From Rhizophagus clarus (lineage: Eukaryota; Glomeromycota; Glomeromycetes; Glomerales; Glomeraceae), in NCBI GenBank assembly GCA_015698045.1, contig BLAL01000175.1:124001-188000 (forward strand): a DNA stretch of 64,000 nucleotides. The letters are read 5' to 3'. Positions 10,290 to 23,032 of this stretch are shown piece by piece. A program made the position numbers and the translations under genes. The stretch's first letter is position 1; every line of letters starts with the position of its first letter. A model generated the notes under the pieces. The model was given only the letters and a program-made list of their open reading frames with translations, had not been told where the DNA came from and did no database searches.

Positions 10290-11847
10290 GAGCGCTGCGT
10301 AAGGATCTATTAGGATACGGTACCTAATGTTGAACGGACACCTTGTGGAATGGGACCAAGTTTAAATTGTCAACTAACATGATTTCAAAAATAAGAAAAT
10401 AAAATGATTTGTTATATTTCTCATTTTTAACATAACTGACTATTATTTTTATTATTTTGACATAACTATTGTAAATTTAATAAAGAATTTAATATATATA
10501 TGAATTACGTTCATCACCAAGTGCAACCAGTCATTATTTTAAAATTGTAAATTGTAAAAAAAAAAACGAAAAATAGAAAATTGATAAATGATAATGAAAA
10601 AACATCCTGACCGTTTTAATATATTTTTTTACAGAGATTAATTTAGCCAATAATATGCCCGAAAGTAAAAAAAACATTAATAAATGAAATAAAATAAAGA
10701 AAACAAAAAATTCGCTAATTATATCATAAATGAGTTACAAAAATATACTCATGAAATATGAGTCATATGAGTCATACTACCTAACATTGTCCTTGAACAG
10801 TGATAATATGAGTAAAAAATTTTCATAAACAATGATAAATAAAATTTGTGATACGTTTTTGAACATGCTCAATTTGTGTTAATAATTTTGGTAAAAATTT
10901 GCTAATTCTGGCCAAATTTTGTTATTTGTGTTCAATTTGTGTCGAATTTGTGTTGAATTTGTGTGTAATTACTAAGGCAGATTTTTTATTTCTACTACAC
11001 AATTACATAAAAATTATACATTACCCTTGATAAATTAATCAATCTTGATCAAATTCTGAATTTTCTATTATCTTTAATTGTAAATAACTTGTATCAATCT
11101 TGATAAGCCGCAGTAAATATTGTCAGAGGTTATTGCTGAGTTTTACAAATTTCTCTGTTATTTTCAAAAAAGATTATCATTATCAGTAAAAATTCAAACA
11201 TAAATCACAGATCATGAGTCAATATGCGAATTTATTATCTAACTAACTGATTTAGAATATAAATGACTCATACAAGGTAAGTGCGTGTATAATAATTTAT
11301 TATTTGACTGATTTTTACTAACAAGAATATAAATGACTCATATACAAGTAAAAAATTATTGTAAATTACAATGTAATTATCTGATTTCAAAATTCTATAA
11401 ATATATGTATTTTCTTTTATTTTTTCTTCAAATTTCTTACAAATATTTCTAAATTTTTCTCAATTATTCTTCTCAATTATTTTCAAAATGTCTTTTAATC
11501 TTTGCCCCAATTTTGTACATTCACCTTTGACTGAAGCTCCTCTCAATAAGTGCTTTTCTAATTCTACTGTGAATACTGATTTTCATCTTTTCTTTTCTCT
11601 TTTCTTAACTTTTTTTGTTACTTTTATTTCTCTTTTTATATTCTTTTATTTCTTTTCTCATTTGATCGTAATTTTATTTTTATTTTTATTGAAATTTACT
11701 CCCATTATTTTACTTAAATTTCTTCCTATTTTTTTGCTTACTACTTTTGATATAATTATACACATATATAATAGACTATTTTATTTCTTCATATATATAA
11801 ATTTAATATTCATGGTTTATACACTAAATCCCTATCCTTTTTTTATA
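10290..11847. other. Intergenic DNA with a T-rich open frame
   Basis: Short direct repeats of AATTTGTGT occur at 10920-10965. From 11488 a 122-codon frame (MSFNLCPNFVHSP...) turns into Phe/Leu/Ile tract caused by a T-rich strand. The first 30 codons look protein-like, but I cannot support a gene. Confidence 0.35.
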
Positions 11848-12600
11848 CCCCAATAGTTCAGTCATTAATCTTCAAATGACAGTTCATCCCATGCGGTTTT
11901 AACCAATTCGGCTCTGAACTACTAATTTTTATTGTTTCCTTATTATTCCTTTGTACCACTCCTACCTTAATAACTTTATTTGGTACATTTCTTTATTAAT
12001 TACTTTTATTTTTCTCATCACTCTTCCCCCCTTTCTTCTAATAACAAATTTTTTTACACTCTTTTTTTCACATTTACAAACTTTTAATTTTTTTGTGTTA
12101 ATTTTTTATATACACTTAACTGAATTATCAAATCCTTACCCTTGTTAATATCCCAATAGTTTAATCATTAATCTTTAAATGATAGTTCATCCATGCGGTT
12201 TTAACCAATTCGGCTCTGAACTACTAATTTTTATTGTTTCCTTATTATTCCTTTGTACCACTCCTACCTTAATAACTTTATTTGGTACATTTCTTTATTA
12301 ATTACTTTTATTCTTCTTATTACTCTTCCCCCCTTTCTTCTAATGACTAATTTATTTTCTGCCCATTTTTTTTCAAATTTATAAACTTTTAATTTTTTTG
12401 TGTTAATTTTTTTTATATACCCTTATCTGAATTATCAAATCCTTACCCTTGTTATATCCCAATAGTTTAATCATTAATCTTTAAATGATAGTTCATCCCA
12501 TGCGGTTTTAACCAATTCGGCTCTGAACTACTTTTTTTATCATTTCCTTATCATTCCTTTGTACCATTCTTACTTTAATAACTTTATTTGGTACACATTT
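11848..12600. repeat. Roughly 305-bp tandem repeat, two and a half copies
   Basis: CCCAATAGTT starts copies at 11848, 12152 and 12458; the third stops near 12597. Each copy has a conserved 66-nt core followed by CTTATTATTCCTTTGTACCA and a T-rich tail. Copies differ by scattered substitutions and 1-2 nt gaps, so the array is not brand new. Confidence 0.9.
11855..11920 (-). other. tRNA-like fold in the tandem repeat (also 12158-12222 and 12464-12529)
   Basis: On the minus strand the ends AGTTCAG and CTGAACT pair like an acceptor stem. Positions 8-19 (AGCCGAATTGG) resemble the RNA polymerase III A box. GTCATT and AATGAC, next to the 3' acceptor strand, form a T-arm-like stem. No good B box or clear anticodon arm is visible and the length (66 nt) is short. 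In copies 2 and 3 the far strand begins AGTTTAA, so the acceptor stem weakens. Probably tRNA-derived (SINE-like) rather than a working tRNA. Confidence 0.35.
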
Positions 12601-14390
12601 TTTTTTATATTTTATATCAAATTGTTAATATATGGGTGGTTTGGATCAACATATATGGTGGATTTAACTTCATTAATAATCAACAAATATGAGTGAATTT
12701 TTAACGGTCATATCATTTACAATATTTACCAATAATCAAAGGTATGTACCAACTAATTTTTAGCTATTTTTTATTATTTAAAAACAATTTTTTCTAATTA
12801 CTACTTTTTTTTATTTAGACATTTATTTAAAAGATTATTTTATTTAAAAGATTATTTAATTGAATAATACATTTTCTTCAACATAATTCAACCGATTTTG
12901 GAAATTATAAATCATTTCAAGAAATTTTCCGCCCTATAAAATTAATTATTTCATCAAATAATTGTGGAAAATATGAAATCAAAGGCAAATCTTAATCAAA
13001 AGTTGAATAATGCAATGGAGAACAAATGGAGATTTATTTGCTAATATTTCAAAAACCATATTACACATTATTCTGATTAATTTCAGAAAATCAAGTCAAA
13101 ATTGTTGTCAAAAATAATAAAAGTTTTTTTTTTTGATTTTGAAGATTTAAAACAAGTTACAAACGAAAAAGGGGCACCTGAAAAGAAATAGGGCAGATGT
13201 TAATGAATAAAAAATCTCGAAGAGAAAAAAAATCAGATTATCAACCAATGGAGAAATGACCGTTAAATGGAAAGTGAAAGATAAAGAAATCATTTAAAAT
13301 AGGTTCTTAAAGTTTTTTTATATTAGGATCAGGTTTAAAATTTATGGACAAATTATTTTTATTATATTTTAAAAAACGTTTAGAAATTTAGAAAATACTA
13401 CTTATAATAATGAAATTCTTAGTAAATAAGAAATTTAGAAAACAATTATTTAAAAAAAAAGAAAATAATTTAAAAATAAGAAATTTTTAGAAAATAATCT
13501 AAGATAATATTAAATTTATAAACGATAATAATTTATTTAATCGTGATTGTTTAACGATCAAAAAATCTCTAATGATAGATTTAAATATTAATAGAATAAA
13601 AGTCCTCCTTTAATTTATTTAAAAAGTAACACAAAATATTTGATTAAATTTATATGATTAGGAAAAAACAAAAATTATTGTTAAAAAAAAAGTTAAAGCA
13701 TGGTTAAGAAAATCACATTGGTTGTTACTTGACGACTATCGATCGTCTGAATAATCGGAATATTCTATGAAATGCGTAAGTCAAAGTAAAAATCAAATTT
13801 AGATTAAATCGTATGATTCTCAGTTAATCATTATTTATTTAGTGAACAAAAAATGTTTATTATCAAATTCATGAAAAAAAACTTTTAGTTGACACATCAA
13901 AGTCCGACACAGCAACTTTTGTAAGCTAAAAAAATTATTACTTAAAAGGTCGATTTTTTCAAAAATTACAAAAATTACTTCACAATAATTAATTAGACAA
14001 ATGTGGACACAATGATTAAATGAGTTTAATAATTAATTATTTATTTTTGCAATATAATAATTTCAAACATGACAATGTAACAAAAAAATTTTTTTAACGA
14101 TACAACGATTCAGTAACTTCAAAGGGTAGTTTTCATATTTGAACATTAAAAAATACACAAATTATACAGATATGGGCATGTGCATTATACATATCACGAA
14201 TATCTGTTTCGTATCTGATCTAGAAGTATGTTGTGACACAAAATTACTAAAGAAGTTTTTGACACATAAAAATGACGTATACACAGAGAGCAGTAGTCAT
14301 ATCCGAAACTAAATTTTTTCGGTTTAAGTCACGTGCAATTACGCCTGCCTGTGCGAAGTAAAAACCTATATTAACACTTACTCTTCTCTA
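12601..14390. other. Intergenic A/T-rich DNA
   Basis: No gene supported. A short frame near 12690 (MSEFLTVISFTIFTNNQR) ends at a GTATGT donor-like site. A protein-like stretch lies near 12890-12990 (NYKSFQEIFRPIKLIISS). These might be a relic but are too short to call. Confidence 0.4.
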
Positions 14391-14475
14391 AAATATAAAA
14401 AAAAGGCTTAACATATTTGAAGACGGAAATATCAATAACACATATATTAATTTCTAATTACTTTCAACATTAACC

Positions 14476-15742
14476 ATGGAATCTGCAACTTCAAGATCAC
14501 CAAGGTTAGGTATGCTTCTTACAAGGACTCCTTGTCTGATTCACCGACTTGGAACTACAACTAAAGAGCTTAGAGACGAGGACTACGAACTTGTAGAGGA
14601 AAAATTTTTAAGACACTACATATATGATGATATTAACTCAATAGGAGCTTTATGTTTTACACCTTTGGGCTATTCTCCTCATAAAAGTCCCATCAGTGAT
14701 CTAATTACTGCTATTTTATCCTCAAGGATACTCTTCTCTCAGGGATTAGCTATTGTTTACGACCACAAGATGAAGCTTCGATTTCCTTCGTGTTGTCAAA
14801 AGGGATGGCACTTTTGTTTAGTACCAACGAAGCAGATGTCATTAGCAGAGTACGAAAATGCAATAAAAAATCTTACTGGAATCTATGCGAACTTAGGGCC
14901 AGTGCAGAGTCAAAGGAATTGGTACATAAACATGATGACTTGAATGGTGTGCGAGATTTCCTAATAACTGAGATATACTTATTTATCGAACTCTGGTACA
15001 AACAACCAGACGCCATGGAACGTCTCTATGCTAACGATATTCATACATGGATCGCATCAAAAAAACCAACATTTAAAGAACTTATTCGTGATAAACCACG
15101 TGCTTACGTTATATTCCATGTCCTTTCTCGCTTGAATACAACATCAGTAACTCAAAAAACATACAAATATGATATTTTGGGCGAACTTAAAGATGCATTC
15201 GGATGGAAAGTCAAAGAGTTAGGTGATAAGCCAAATGTAGAAATTTGTAAGTAATTTTTATAACGACGTGTTTTTATTTGTAGAAACTTATCTAGTAACC
15301 TAGTAACCTAATTTTATAGTGTCAGAAACGTTGGATACTATGCATCTGGATTATAAAGGAACAGCTTCAGGTATTTAACAGGTAATCATTGAACGCTCTG
15401 ACTAAAAGAGTTGTAGCGTGGCAACTATTTTGAACATTTTTTCAATATAATCAATATACAATTCTAATATTGTCATGCATTTAATTTTTAGACGAAAACA
15501 CAGATAAATATCTTCGGGACATATGTAATGCTGAAGTCATAAGAGTAACTGATGAGTTATGAACATTAAAAGATTATGAATTAATAAAAGACGAGAAAAA
15601 GTATAAAAAATCAGTTATTATTAGATGTAGAGTAATTAACATTAATTATGGCAAGTTAACCGTTGTTTTAATTGGTCATGAAGAAAAAGGAAATATAATT
15701 TCTTCGTTAAATGAGCTTTCATCATCATTGCATAATGTGTAA
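14476..15742 (+). pseudogene. Unrecognised three-exon gene with frameshift and TGA
   Basis: TATAAAAA near 14394 and ATG at 14476 begin MESATSRSPRLGMLLTRTPC. Reading frame 1 continues to 14943; the later part (LCELRASAESKELVHKHDD... FITEI to PNVEI) is in frame 3, open from just after 14699. A single indel between about 14700 and 14900 explains this. Exon 1 ends at 15246 (GTAAGT), exon 2 is 15320-15370 (LSETLDTMHLDYKGTAS) and exon 3 starts at 15492 (DENTDKYLRD). All junction phases match. TGA at 15560-15562, where Trp is plausible, interrupts a frame that then runs 59 more codons (TLKDYELIKDEKK... to SSSLHNV) to TAA at 15740. Product family unknown. Two lesions suggest a recent pseudogene, though a sequencing error in one is possible. 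Confidence 0.6.
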
Positions 15743-15822
15743 CAACAAACAAACCTATCAACGTAGTCGTCACTTTTCCTTGTACAGTACATTTTTTTTT
15801 ATTATGTCTGATAAAAATAAAA

Positions 15823-17622
15823 ATGCAACCCATCAAAAATTTAAATGAAGTAATTAATTGGAATAAAGAATTTATATCAAAAAACAATAATACAAGATAT
15901 TATGAAAATGAAAATTTTTATAATGTTGAGAAAATTGGTAAAAAAATTTATCGTGCAAAATATAAAAATTCGGAACAATATTTTATATTAAAGTCCCTTA
16001 ACCTTGATCACGGCATTATAAAAGAAGAACTTATTCATGGGGTAATTATAAAATATGTATTATGGTTTATAATATTTTATAATGTAAACGTTAAAAAACA
16101 AATAATCTTATTGTATTTTATAATTTAGTATAAACTTCACAGTGAAGTAAATTTTCATAAAAATCTAATTAATATCTTCGGAATTACAGGCAAAGGTATA
16201 AAATATGATAAATTATTTAAAAAAAAAAAAAACTAACTCATAATTCTTTTAATATGCTGTTAATTTATGGAATTAATTTTTATTTCCTTTAGAAAATCAA
16301 GATGGTCAGATGAAAGAATACTTATTGGTAATGGAGTATGCTGATGATAGTTCCCTTCGAGATTATTTGAAAGAAAATTTTAATAATCTTACTTGGGAGG
16401 ATAAATATGAATTTGCGTATCAGCTGGCATGTGTTGTATCATTTTTACATGATAAAGGAATTGCGCATCATGATTTGGTAATTTAATTATTATCATTAAA
16501 TTCCTTAATATATTTCATTAATTAGTATTTATTTACTTATTAATTATTTATATTTAGTACCCTGGAAATATTTTTTTTCATCAGAAAACCATAAAATTGG
16601 CCAACTTTGGATTATTAAATAGAATCAAGTGTATCTAAAAAACAATCGGATTCATTTGACAAAATCATATATATTGATCCAAAAAGGTTAAATGATAGTA
16701 GTGAAGTTATACAATCATGCACATTAAATGAAAAGAATGATGTTTACAGTATTGGAGTACTTTTATGGAAGATATCAAGTGGTCGACCACCATTTGATAA
16801 TGAATTATACGATGCTAACTTAATTAAGAAAATTTTGCAAGGTTACAGAGAGACAATTGTTCCAGATACTCCTGCTGACTATTCTAACCTATATATTGGT
16901 AAATATTATAATTTAATTTATAATATTATATTAATGATGCAAAAACTTTAATTTTTATGTAACGTAATTAACGCACTTTTATTTTATTAGAATGTTGGAA
17001 TAATGAGCAAGATAATAGACCAACGATGAATCAAGTAGTTGATAAATTAAAGACAATTATTACAAAAACAACAACGCAATTATCTAATTCAAACAACAAA
17101 TCAGATGTTAATAATTGTTTATTATATGGAAAATTATTTCATATGATTAATGTAGTAGAAATAGAACCCACGACACAAAATGTGCATGAAAATATATTTG
17201 AAGAGGATTTAAGATTCGTGATTGATGAATTTGTTAATATTTATTTTAAAGAAATAAATGAAGGTAAAGAAGAAAGTGTATGTAAGAAAAATGCTTTTAA
17301 TTATATTAATAAATATAAAATTAATCCGCAAGAAATCTACCATTGACTTTTAAATAATCAAGATAATTCAAATTCTATAACTTTATTAGGATGTTATTAT
17401 AATCTTGGAATTGGAACCAATATTGATATGAAAAAGGCATTTGAATTATATTACAAAGCAGTCAATTTAGGGAATTACGATTCTCAATATCATCTTGCCT
17501 TATTGTATGAATATGGAAATGGGATCGAAAAAGATATTAACAAAGCGATTTATTGGTATAAGAAATCTGCTGAGCAAGGTTTTCAAAGTGCTCAAAATAA
17601 ATTAGAAAGCTTGCAGATATAA
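15823..17622 (+). pseudogene. Decayed kinase-Sel1 gene
   Basis: Same exon order as the intact relatives. Exon 1 reads MQPIKNLNEVINWN...; its glycine loop has lost four residues (KIGKKIYRAKY) though the Lys in FILKSL remains. Exon 2 has YKLHSEVNFHKN. Exon 3 has LLVMEYADDSSL and HHD instead of HRD. Exon 4 has NFG instead of DFG, followed by a frameshift near 16621-16628; the kinase C-lobe resumes in another frame (DVYSIGVLLWKISSG). In the last exon TGA at 17344-17346 replaces the conserved Trp of IYNWLL, and only about two Sel1 units remain, ending SAEQGFQSAQNKLESLQI. Non-functional. It starts 80 nt after the previous pseudogene. Confidence 0.85.
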
Positions 17623-18640
17623 ATATAAATATAAATTATTTCATAGTTTATCTTTAGCATTAAAATTTAGTATTATGTTTAGGTAAATTGTAAATTTATA
17701 CACTTGAAATTTTTAAAAAAATAATATATTATTAATTTTTATTCGTTACTCATTTTCAATACTTATTTATTATGAAAGAAAAGAGCGTAAAAATTATACA
17801 GTAATCAAAAATGAAAAACTAACGTTTAAAAAAAGCGTCTTTTTAAACTGTCGTCCAGTACACGAACCTCATTTTAATATGAGCAGGTTGACTAAAATAA
17901 ATAAATTATCATAAACCTAACATCTCACGAAGGTACAAATTATAATTTATAGTTAAAAAAAAATGCAATAAATTATAAAGTTCCAACCTTATAATTTGAT
18001 ATAATTCAAAGGTTAATGTCAAGATCAAATTCCTTGGTTATATATTCTAATTTTATAAAATAAAAAAAATTAACAATAAAATTATTAAAGACATAATGTA
18101 TTATATAATTACATACCATTATTACAAGATTGTTTTCTAACATCTAATTCGGTTTCTCTTGTAAAAGAATCTGAAAAAAAAGAACATGTTAATATATTTA
18201 CACGAAATTATCCATTTGACACTATGACACCATAATGCTGGTATCAACGAAACTGGGATTTGATAGCGTTAGGTAGAAATTTTTAAAAAAACAGAATTGT
18301 ATTACACCTTATACCACTATAGTGTCATGGCGCCAAATTACAAATTTCATTATAATTAAAATAAAAGTATTTGATCGTTACCATGATTTTCAAGTAATTT
18401 ACTCTTTTTAATACTTTGCTCTAAATGTCGTTAGTAAATAGTAAGTTATTGAATTTAATATTAGTTATGATACACAAAATACATATCTTTATCCTACCAT
18501 TATGATCATCTTCAACCGAGTCATTTTCAAATTTTCTTTTATCTAAATGAAGTTGTTATAACTGATTATTTAATAATAAAATATACAACGATGCATTAGA
18601 CAATTATCAAATATATGAATTACCAGTAGATGATGCTGTA
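17623..18640. other. Intergenic A/T-rich DNA
   Basis: Nothing convincing. It lies 3' to both neighbours (convergent genes). It may contain 3' untranslated sequence or further 3' exons of the minus-strand kinase (an intron-like TTAATTTTAG lies near 18670 on the minus strand), but I cannot define them. Confidence 0.4.
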
Positions 18641-20002
18641 CTATTTCTCTGATAATAATAAAAAGGATCTAAAATTAAAAGAAAGCAAGTTAAAATTGAT
18701 AATAAAGTAATCGTCATCGTTAGAACTTAGAATCATAGATTTTTTACCGAGTTCGGAATCAATAGATAAACTCCTTGAACTCCTTGAAGACATTGCAGAT
18801 TGAATCATTTTACTTAAAGATCTACTATTGTATATGGTTTCTTGACTATTTATCACTGCGGGTCCAATATCTGCTGATTCTACATTAATTTTGGTTGGAT
18901 TTTGATTTTCTTCATATTTAATTTTTTTAATTTTATTATATATTTCAGCAGCTGTTGGTCTTTCTTTTGGAACAGGATCCCAACATTCTTTCATCAGTTC
19001 AACATATCCCTCAGGTGCATTTGTAACAACAGGTGGTCGTAAACCATCACATATTCTAATTATTAGTTCTGAATCATGAGTTTTATTCCAAAAAGGTCTT
19101 CTCCCTGTCATAAACTCCCACATAATCATTCCAAAACTATATATATCTGAGGCTGTAGTATATTTTTGTCTATGAAAAATCTCTGGGGCCATGTAAGGAA
19201 TAATCCCATAAATTTCATTATCATCATTGTCAGATTCGATTGCTGATTTGCTTATTCCCAAATCACCTATCACTACATCGTACTTGTCAAAAAAGATATT
19301 TCCGCTATGTAAATCTCTGTGAACAATTCCTAACTTATGTAAAATTGCAAGTCCATCTACTATATTAAATAAATAATCAAGCTTTTTTTCCCAATTCATT
19401 TTATAGAAATCATTGGTTATATAATGCACTAAATCACCTGATTCATAATATGGCATAATAATCATAATTTCTTTGGTTTTAGGATCTAGAGTAATTCCAA
19501 GATATTTACTAACACCATTGCTTTTATAGTTTTCCGTAAAAATCTGATAATATAACTTAAGCTCATTCAGATCATTAGAAGTAATATTATTAAGATCGTT
19601 AAGCGTTTTAAGAACAACTGTACAATTATGAGAACGAGAAATACTATAAGTATATCTTTTTATATTGCACCAATTATTGATTGGTCCATCAACCCAAGTA
19701 GCTTTGTAAATTTTGCTAAATCCGCCTGAAGCAATAAATTCTATATTTTCGAATTGTTCATATGGAGCAAATTCCATTTTCCCATCTTTATCAACGTAAT
19801 TAGTTTGTGTATATCTTATAAAATCGTCAATTACTTTGTTACCACTCGTCTTAGGTTTAAGTATCTTATTTATATTGTAACATACGTGACAAATCTCGTG
19901 TTTCTCAATACATTCTCTTGTTCTCCTACATTCTTTACATGTCGTGCGTTTTCGTTTGACTTTTTCTTGTGATGATTGATTTGAGATTGATAATTGTTTC
20001 AT
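18641..20002 (-). CDS. Serine/threonine-type protein kinase with N-terminal Cys4 zinc ribbon
   Basis: A 453-residue uninterrupted frame starting MKQLSISNQSSQEKV. Residues 22-42 carry CKEC and CHVC, a probable zinc knuckle, after the basic KRKRTT. The kinase domain runs about residues 86-355. It has glycine loop ASGGFSKIYKA, Lys in VVLKTL, catalytic HRDLHSGN, DLG for DFG, and YMAPEIF. GMIMWEFMTGRRPF and ERPTAAEI mark the C-lobe. All catalytic residues are present, so activity is expected, likely cytoplasmic signalling. The tail is Ser-rich (SSRSSRSLSIDSELGKK). The last 25 residues (YFIINFNLLSFNF...) look like translated intron, so the true 3' end may be spliced further downstream. This is a family massively expanded in arbuscular mycorrhizal fungi; the kinase part resembles that at 40835-43901. 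Confidence 0.9.
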   Translation of the reverse strand: MKQLSISNQSSQEKVKRKRTTCKECRRTRECIEKHEICHVCYNINKILKPKTSGNKVIDDFIRYTQTNYVDKDGKMEFAPYEQFENIEFIASGGFSKIYKATWVDGPINNWCNIKRYTYSISRSHNCTVVLKTLNDLNNITSNDLNELKLYYQIFTENYKSNGVSKYLGITLDPKTKEIMIIMPYYESGDLVHYITNDFYKMNWEKKLDYLFNIVDGLAILHKLGIVHRDLHSGNIFFDKYDVVIGDLGISKSAIESDNDDNEIYGIIPYMAPEIFHRQKYTTASDIYSFGMIMWEFMTGRRPFWNKTHDSELIIRICDGLRPPVVTNAPEGYVELMKECWDPVPKERPTAAEIYNKIKKIKYEENQNPTKINVESADIGPAVINSQETIYNSRSLSKMIQSAMSSRSSRSLSIDSELGKKSMILSSNDDDYFIINFNLLSFNFRSFLLLSEK

Positions 20003-20031
20003 TATTATTATTTCAAGTTTTTTTTTCTTTT

Positions 20032-20065
<34 letters not shown>

Positions 20066-20086
20066 AAACTTACAATCGGTTGAACC

Positions 20087-20094
20087 TATTTATA
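20087..20094 (-). promoter_or_regulatory. TATA box of the zinc-ribbon kinase
   Basis: TATAAATA on the minus strand, 85 nt upstream of the ATG at 20002. A run of about 30 T (plus strand) lies between box and start, so the 5' leader is A-rich. Confidence 0.5.
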
Positions 20095-20790
20095 TTTGTT
20101 TCTTTGTATTATTCTATAAAATATTCTAAGAATAGGTAATAATAATTGAGATCGGCAACGTAATATTGTCGTAACTTCCCCTGCATAAAACATGACAAGT
20201 AAGGATAAAAGACGAAACACTACTTCCTTAATTTATATAGAATCTTTATGAAATAATTAAAAAAAAGAAATCGATTTAGTATTATGACTTTTGTATTCTT
20301 TTATAAAAAAAAGAAAATATGATATCACTCGATTTACTCATTTGCTATTTTCTGACCCGGATACGGTAACTGATTGCTACTTGCTACTCTAATTTTCTAT
20401 TTTAATCATATGCCCATTCTCGGGTGAGATTTTAAACTGTTAGAGTTTTGATTTGATAATGCTTTTAATTAAATTTTAATATTGTAGTGAGTATTTTTTA
20501 TTTTAATTTGTTCAATTTGGTATATTGCAACATCACTTTTTTTAGAAAAATAAACATTTTCTTAAAAACTCAACAAATATTTAATGATACTGGATTATTA
20601 ATAAAATTTTATTGACGTTAAGTTACTTCGTCGATTATCATTTTTTAAATAATCAAAAAAAAAAACCCGATAAGGAAAAATCTACTATGCATTGGAATCT
20701 TCAATTATCTGTTACAACATTGCAAGTTTTTTAAAATAACTTGCATATTACACAAACTCTTTTTTTGGAAAATGTCTCATTCCACAACAC
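20095..20790. other. Divergent intergenic region between two kinase genes
   Basis: A head-to-head promoter region. The end nearest 20700-20790 contains the motifs shared by the kinase-Sel1 family (GCATATTACACAAACTC, a T-run, then GGAAAATGTCTCATTCCACA). No gene seen. Confidence 0.5.
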
Positions 20791-20797
20791 CAATTAC

Positions 20798-20805
20798 TAT
20801 AAATA
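20798..20805 (+). promoter_or_regulatory. TATA box of kinase-Sel1 gene A
   Basis: TATAAATA, 95 nt before the ATG at 20893. The same box stands at 28571 and, altered, at 31365, 50305 and 53707, each in similar flanking sequence. Confidence 0.65.
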
Positions 20806-20892
20806 TTTCAGAATTTTTTTTTCTTTCTTAAGCCTTTTACAGTAAATTAACTCCCGTATAAAGATTTTTTTTGTAATAACGCTATATCTACA

Positions 20893-23032
20893 ATGTCTAA
20901 CAACATTAAGGTTATTGATAATTCAAATGAGTGGATTAATTGGATTGAAGAATCTATTGAAAAAAAACAAATTAAATATTACGATTATAAACATTTTAAT
21001 AATATTCAAGAAATTGGCTTCGGAAGTTTCGGAAAAGTATATCGTACAAACTGGAAAAATTCTCATAGTTACTTAGCGTTGAAATCTTTTTTTAATTTTA
21101 ATATCACGGCTAAAGAAATTGTTAATGAAGTAATTACAATATATAGTTCCGTCTTGTTATGATATGTTACTCACATTACGTTCTTAATTTACGATTTTAT
21201 TTATTTTTAGCTTAAACTTCAACGTGAAGTAGATTTTCATGAAAATATAATCCGCTTTTATGGTGTAACAACAGGTACGATATCATAAATATTTTAAATA
21301 CTTTTAGAATATTATTTATAACAAAAATCAAAAAATTAAAATAATTTTTTTTTTTTTTTTTTTTTTGAAAGAAATTCAAAGTGATAATTCCAAAAAATAT
21401 TTGTTGGTAATGGAATATGCCGACAGTGGTACCCTTCGAAATTATTTAAGTGAACGCTTCGAAAATCTCACTTGGAATAATAAATTAAATTTAGCATTTC
21501 AGTTAGCTAATGCTGTATCGTGCTTACATGATGAAGAAATCGTGCATCGTGATTTGGTATGTTAAATTTTATAAATTATGCTGAATATTATCTAATGCTT
21601 AATACAATTATTTATTCGATTATTTTTATTTGATATTAGCACTCCAACAACATATTAGTTCATAAGAATACCATCAAATTGACTGATTTTGGATTATCTA
21701 AAAGGATTGAAGAGTCGTCCAATATTCAATCAAAATTATTTGGAATGGTTACCTATGTTGATCCACAAATTTTTAATAGAAAAAGAGATATTAACAATCA
21801 AATAAAAATATATAAATTAAGCAAAAAAAGTGATGTGTATAGTATTGGTATACTTCTATGGGAAATTTCTAGCGGACGACCACCTTTTTGTGATGAACCA
21901 TATGATGTTGGTCTAGCTATGGAAATATTAAATGGTCTCAGAGAGAAACCTATTCCCCAAACACCTGAAGATTACGCGAAAATATATACTGGTAAATACA
22001 ATTAATTTTTCATTATTATTTAAAATAATAATAATACAAGTTAATTAATAGTTTATTTTATATTTAGATTGCTGGGATAAAGATCCAGATAATCGTCCAA
22101 CTATTGACCAGGTTGTTGCAAAATTAAACGCAATTATTTCAAAAGAAAATATCCAATTATCAAATGAACAACAGAACATTGCTGAAATTTCTGGAAATAT
22201 GATTAATGAATCATTGCATGGAGAAATGTCTCAAATTATTCAAAATTTTAATATTATGAATACAGAAGAAATAGTAACTTCAATGCCGTCAAAGAATAAT
22301 TTGGAAACAACAGTTAATGAAATAATCCTACTTCTTGAAAATACAGAAATAAAAATGAAAAAACATATTATTGCAAATTATCTTATTAATCACAATATAA
22401 CTTCGCGAGAAATTTATAATTGGTTATTAAGTAATCAAGATAATTCTAGTTCTATTTATTTACTTGGAGTATTTAATCATTTTGGAATTGAAATTAATAT
22501 CGATAAACAAAAGACATTTGAATTATATCAAAAAGCTGCAAATTTAGAAAATGCACTTGGAATAATTAGTTTAGGATATTGTTATAAAAGTGGAATTGGG
22601 ACTAGTGTTGACAAACTAATGACATTTGAAATATATCAAAAGGCAGCAAATTTAGGAAGTGCACGTGGAATTTATAATTTAGGAAATTGTTATCGTAAAG
22701 GAATTGGAACAAACGTTAATGAACAAAAAGCATTTGAATTATATCAAAAGGCTGCGAATTTAGGAAATACACTTGGAATGATTAATTTAGGATATTGTTA
22801 TCGTGAAGGAATTGGAACAAACGTTAATAAACAAAAGGCATTTGAATTATATCAAAAGACCGCAATCTTAGGAAATTATTTATCTCAATATAATATTGCT
22901 TTTATGTATGAATATGGAAATGGAATCAATAAGGACATAAACCAAGCAATTAATTGGTATAAAAAATCTGCTGAACAAGGATATCAAGATGCCCAATATA
23001 AATTAAATGCATTAAATAAATTAATTCATTAA
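20893..23032 (+). CDS. Protein kinase with C-terminal Sel1 repeats (gene A, intact)
   Basis: Exons 20893-21129, 21211-21274, 21372-21556, 21640-21991 and 22068-23032 join in phases 0,1,0,1 to 600 residues. The kinase domain (about 30-330) has GFGSFGKV, Lys in LALKSF, Glu in QREVDFHENI, HRDLHSNN, TDFGLSKR and IGILLWEISSG. All core catalytic residues are present. The usual APE is replaced by VDPQ, as in the whole family. A low-similarity linker contains IYNWLLSNQDNSS. It is followed by about five to six Sel1 units of 36 residues (FELYQKAANLGN..GM.NLGYCY..GIGT), ending in AINWYKKSAEQGYQDAQYKL. Sel1 solenoids usually bind proteins, so the product is probably a cytoplasmic signalling kinase with a scaffold tail. 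It is the best preserved copy of the cluster. Confidence 0.93.

Noticed and set aside
11488..12148. 122- and 65-codon frames rich in Phe, Leu and Ile
   Set aside because: Produced by T-rich DNA; the second lies within the tandem repeat and no domain is seen. The first 30 codons of the first frame remain undecided.
11855..12529. Functional tRNA genes
   Set aside because: No clear B box or anticodon arm and only 66 nt; kept as tRNA-like only.
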